Part shown: in pieces, positions 61,753-64,000 of the stretch
Layout: each line of letters starts with the position of its first letter
Numbering within the stretch: the first letter of the stretch is position 1
Position numbers and translations under genes: made by a program
Source: Halobacillus mangrovi
GTDB lineage: Bacteria; Bacillota; Bacilli; Bacillales; Halobacillaceae
Direction of reading: 5' to 3'
Length of the DNA: 64,000 nt
Assembly (NCBI RefSeq): GCF_002097535.1
Contig: NZ_CP020772.1
Coordinates: 2,232,001-2,296,000, forward strand
Notes under the pieces: model-generated
What the model was told of the DNA's origin: nothing
The model's input: the letters and a program-made list of their open reading frames with translations, nothing else
The model's database searches: none

Positions 61753-62685
61753 ATGAATAAAACCGAATTGAATCACAACAAATCACTACCTTCAAAAGAA
61801 GAGCGACATAAATTATTCGGCTCTGTCAAACCAGGTCCTAGGACTAAACCCATAGATAAGAAAGGCATGGCTGATTTACAAAATTCTAAGAAGGATTTCC
61901 TTTTTGATATTGATATGGTAGGTATTTCAAATGTGAAACATCCTATCCGAATCCCTAGTCAACTGACCCCTGAAATACAGACCACTATCGGAACGTTCTC
62001 TTTCGGTTCATCCATCGCTCAAGGAAGTAAAGGGACAAACATGAGCCGGTTCACTGAGCAACTTGATCAATATCATAATGAAGGATTTGCCGTAGATATA
62101 GCAACAATGAAAGAATTCACAAAAGAACTGGCTGGACGTTTAAAACAGAATGACTCTGAAGTAGAAGTCACATTTCCTTGGTTCTTTGAAAGAAAAGGTC
62201 CTTACTCAGACTTAACAGGTATGAATTATGCCGATGCTACCATTCGCGTTGAATATCACAAAGAAACCGGCCATGATATTACCGTCTCTTTAACAGGGAA
62301 AATAACAACATTATGTCCATGTTCTAAAGAGATCAGTGAGTATAGTGCTCACAACCAAAGAGGAAATGTCACAATGACTATCAAACTGACAGATGATTTC
62401 AATGAGCAGGAAGTTGATTGGAAAGCAGCTCTTCTGGAAGCAGCAGAAAGTAATGCTAGTGCTCGGATCCATCCGGTATTGAAACGCCCAGACGAAAAGA
62501 TGGTAACAGAACAAGCCTATGAGAACCCTCGATTTGTAGAAGATATTGTTCGTCTTGTAGCAGCTGATTTGTATGAATATGACTTTGTTGAATCATTTAC
62601 CGTCATGTGTCGAAATGAAGAGTCCATTCATTTGCACGATGCGGTAGCTTCGTTAAGTTATGACAAGAAACAAGAAAGAGAGTAA
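61753..62685 (+). CDS. folE2: GTP cyclohydrolase FolE2
   Basis: A 310-residue type IB GTP cyclohydrolase, the first step of folate and queuosine synthesis. DIDMVGISNVKHPI, the catalytic Cys-rich LCPCSKEIS and SAHNQRG are family signatures. FolE2 works with metals other than zinc and in B. subtilis is induced by zinc starvation through Zur; no clear Zur box was seen here, so it may be the constitutive enzyme. AAAGGAG precedes the ATG. It is followed by yidD after 12 bases. Confidence 0.95.
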   Translation: MNKTELNHNKSLPSKEERHKLFGSVKPGPRTKPIDKKGMADLQNSKKDFLFDIDMVGISNVKHPIRIPSQLTPEIQTTIGTFSFGSSIAQGSKGTNMSRFTEQLDQYHNEGFAVDIATMKEFTKELAGRLKQNDSEVEVTFPWFFERKGPYSDLTGMNYADATIRVEYHKETGHDITVSLTGKITTLCPCSKEISEYSAHNQRGNVTMTIKLTDDFNEQEVDWKAALLEAAESNASARIHPVLKRPDEKMVTEQAYENPRFVEDIVRLVAADLYEYDFVESFTVMCRNEESIHLHDAVASLSYDKKQERE

Positions 62686-62697
62686 AGGAAGAATATC

Positions 62698-62937
62698 ATG
62701 AAGCACATCATGATCATGCTCATTCAATTTTACAGAAAGGGAATAAGTCCTTTCTTTCCTCCTTCTTGCAGATTTCAACCAACATGTTCGGAATATGGTT
62801 TAGAAGCTTTTCGAAGATTCGGTTTCATTAAAGGATTGTTTCTTACAGTCAAGCGAATTTCGAAATGCCATCCCTTCCATAAGGGAGGATTTGACCCCGT
62901 TCCAGAAAAACAGAGCAATAAATCACAAACATCCTGA
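62698..62937 (+). CDS. yidD: Membrane protein insertion efficiency factor YidD
   Basis: A 79-residue protein with an amphipathic helix at the start and the conserved core [23 protein letters not shown] and [13 protein letters not shown]. It assists YidC/Oxa1-type insertion of membrane proteins. The stop codon lies in the stem of its terminator. It is probably cotranscribed with folE2. Confidence 0.94.
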   Translation: MKHIMIMLIQFYRKGISPFFPPSCRFQPTCSEYGLEAFRRFGFIKGLFLTVKRISKCHPFHKGGFDPVPEKQSNKSQTS

Positions 62938-62963
62938 ACAGGCAATACGTTCAGGATGTCTTT
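62929..62963 (+). terminator. Intrinsic terminator of folE2-yidD
   Basis: ACATCCTGAAC pairs exactly with GTTCAGGATGT across nine bases, followed by CTTT. Confidence 0.75.
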
Positions 62964-63045
62964 CATTACAAGAGATGTTTACAAAGCAGAAAATTAGGAA
63001 ACAACATAACAACATTAGTAATTGAACGAACAGGAGCTGAGATAA

Positions 63046-63333
63046 ATGAATTTAACTGTGACAAAAGAAGCAGCAAAATGGTATGAAGAAGAATTAGACG
63101 TAGAAGAAAAATCAAATCTCCGCTTCTATGTACGTTACGGAGGCGTTGGAGGGCTGCAGCCAGGTTTTTCTTTGGCGATCAAGTTTGAAGAGCCGGACTC
63201 ACCAATTGCTGAAACTACGGTTGGAAACATCACTTACTTTGTTGAAGAAAATGATGAATGGTATTTTGATAACTACTCCTTGAAAGTCGAACTTGATGAA
63301 AAATGGAATGAGCCGGATTTTCAATATGAATAA
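63046..63333 (+). CDS. yneR: HesB/YneR-family protein
   Basis: A 95-residue protein of the HesB/IscA-like fold. It aligns with YneR: KEAAKWYEEELDVE, RFYVRYGGVGGLQPGFSLAI and NDEWYFDNYSLKVELDEKWNEP. The cysteines that bind iron-sulfur in true A-type carriers are absent, so a scaffold role is doubtful. In B. subtilis yneR lies beside yneS (plsY). AGGAGCTGAG precedes the ATG. Confidence 0.88.
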   Translation: MNLTVTKEAAKWYEEELDVEEKSNLRFYVRYGGVGGLQPGFSLAIKFEEPDSPIAETTVGNITYFVEENDEWYFDNYSLKVELDEKWNEPDFQYE

Positions 63334-63334
63334 T

Positions 63335-63375
63335 TAAAAAAGTCCAAGAACATTCACTTGTCCTTGGACTTTTTT
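63335..63375. terminator. Bidirectional terminator between yneR and spoVIF
   Basis: AAAAAAGTCCAAG pairs exactly with CTTGGACTTTTTT, with T runs on both strands. Confidence 0.92.
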
Positions 63376-63392
63376 AATTTAGAAAGGGATAT

Positions 63393-63653
63393 TTATTTTT
63401 TCTTCTTTTTTAACATCTTCTCAAGCGACGAAAAATCTTTCGGTACTTTCCCGTTTATAATTGTTTTAACTAGCATATCCTCTTTCTGCTTTGATACTGG
63501 TTTATTTGCTAGTGCACCGACCTTTTTAATGACCTCTCTCACCGTTTTTTCATCTTGAAAATCCGCATTCCTTAGTGATTTGGCAAGCTTCAATACCTCT
63601 TCCATTTTGACACCAGTTTTTTTCTCGATATTCCCAAACATGTTTGAAAACAT
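63393..63653 (-). CDS. spoVIF: Stage VI sporulation protein F
   Basis: An 86-residue basic helical protein matching SpoVIF (YjcC): MFSNMFGNIEKKTGVK, DEKTVREVIKKVGALANKPVSKQKED, KVPKDFSSLEKMLKKKK. SpoVIF acts in the mother cell in late coat assembly under GerE control. Its presence shows that the organism is a spore former. AGGGAGATG precedes the ATG. Confidence 0.93.
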   Translation of the reverse strand: MFSNMFGNIEKKTGVKMEEVLKLAKSLRNADFQDEKTVREVIKKVGALANKPVSKQKEDMLVKTIINGKVPKDFSSLEKMLKKKKK

Positions 63654-63852
63654 GATTCATCTCCCTCTTCCGTAGCCTATTGTTATTCTATGGAAGAACA
63701 GAGCATCCTGTATAAACGAATGTCCTAGTTTTATCATCTCACCAAAACGAAAACAGTTTTTTGTTTCTTTTCCATATATTGTTTGTAGCTTCTTGGCTCG
63801 TTTTATATAATTGAAGAGTGTGGAAGTAGAATTTTTACATAGGGGGACAAAA

Positions 63853-64000
63853 ATGGAGAATATAAAAGCGATCTACCAATCTAATTTCAAAGAAAATGTG
63901 TATCCGTTTTACACACATCTTAGAGCTAATGATCCAATCTTTGCTATGTCTCAGGAACCTAATCATACAACGTGGGTTATAACGAAACATGAGCATGTCA
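63853..64000 (+). CDS. Cytochrome P450, N-terminal part
   Basis: The gene runs off the window. The 49 visible residues (YPFYTHLRANDPIF, TTWVITKHEHV) match the start of soluble bacterial cytochrome P450 enzymes, where the first helices and beta strand 1 lie. AGGGGGAC precedes ATG 63853. The heme Cys would lie beyond the window. Confidence 0.75.
   Translation, partial: MENIKAIYQSNFKENVYPFYTHLRANDPIFAMSQEPNHTTWVITKHEHV

Overview
The window comes from a low-GC, endospore-forming member of the Bacillaceae, most likely a moderate halophile of the Halobacillus/Virgibacillus type. This is an inference from gene content: a sporulation gene (spoVIF), a YjcZ-type mini-protein, many Bacillus-specific families (dynA, cvfB, ydjO, yusW, yngJIHGFE, the yneR/plsY/yneT/parE/parC neighbourhood), an osmoprotectant ABC transporter, and strong Shine-Dalgarno sites with frequent TTG/GTG starts. 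No tRNA, rRNA, CRISPR array or insertion sequence was seen.

The most important feature is that the window appears to span the chromosome replication terminus. A 28-bp sequence at 28754-28781 matches, on the minus strand, the Bacillus subtilis dif site (as I remember it) at 26 of 28 positions. Gene direction changes there: about 28 plus and 5 minus genes lie to its left, and about 24 minus and 7 plus genes to its right. Six intergenic copies of a polar repeat (core TAGTAGCAACTCCGA) lie around it. The three on the left are all in one orientation and the three on the right are all in the other. A winged-helix protein resembling the replication termination protein RTP is encoded at 17921-18307, directly downstream of one copy. 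LexA-like boxes sit beside two copies, upstream of parE, and upstream of the gene that runs into dif. parE/parC are close to the terminus, as in B. subtilis.

Left arm (1-28.7 kb): a truncated amidohydrolase, a phosphatase, a 7Fe-type ferredoxin and acylphosphatase. These are followed by a compact block of hydrolases (P1 peptidase, tandem gamma-glutamylcyclotransferase, a frameshifted alpha/beta hydrolase, a C45 acyltransferase-like protein). Next come the two-headed dynamin DynA, a SurA-like lipoprotein, Cu/Zn SOD, cold-shock genes, an ABC-F ATPase, a LysM-3D wall protein with a WalR-like box, the RTP-like gene, redox and repair enzymes, a Fur-controlled nitroreductase, an exonuclease-BRCT fusion, a K+ channel, and a degenerate LAGLIDADG-HTH gene whose end overlaps dif.

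Right arm (28.8-64 kb): divergent citA/citR, a sulfolipid pair (sqdB, sqdX), a BirA-type bioY/yhfT/yhfS/SDR cluster, flotillin and an acetyl-CoA-synthetase-like ligase. Then follow the leucine/isovalerate degradation operon yngJIHGFE with a TetR gene, a TetR-type operator and a CcpA-type cre, then topoisomerase IV. An MFS-TetR pair with twin operators and an OpuF-type fused compatible-solute transporter are inserted into the ancestral parE-yneT-plsY order. The end of the window holds plsY, folE2, yidD, yneR, spoVIF and the start of a cytochrome P450.
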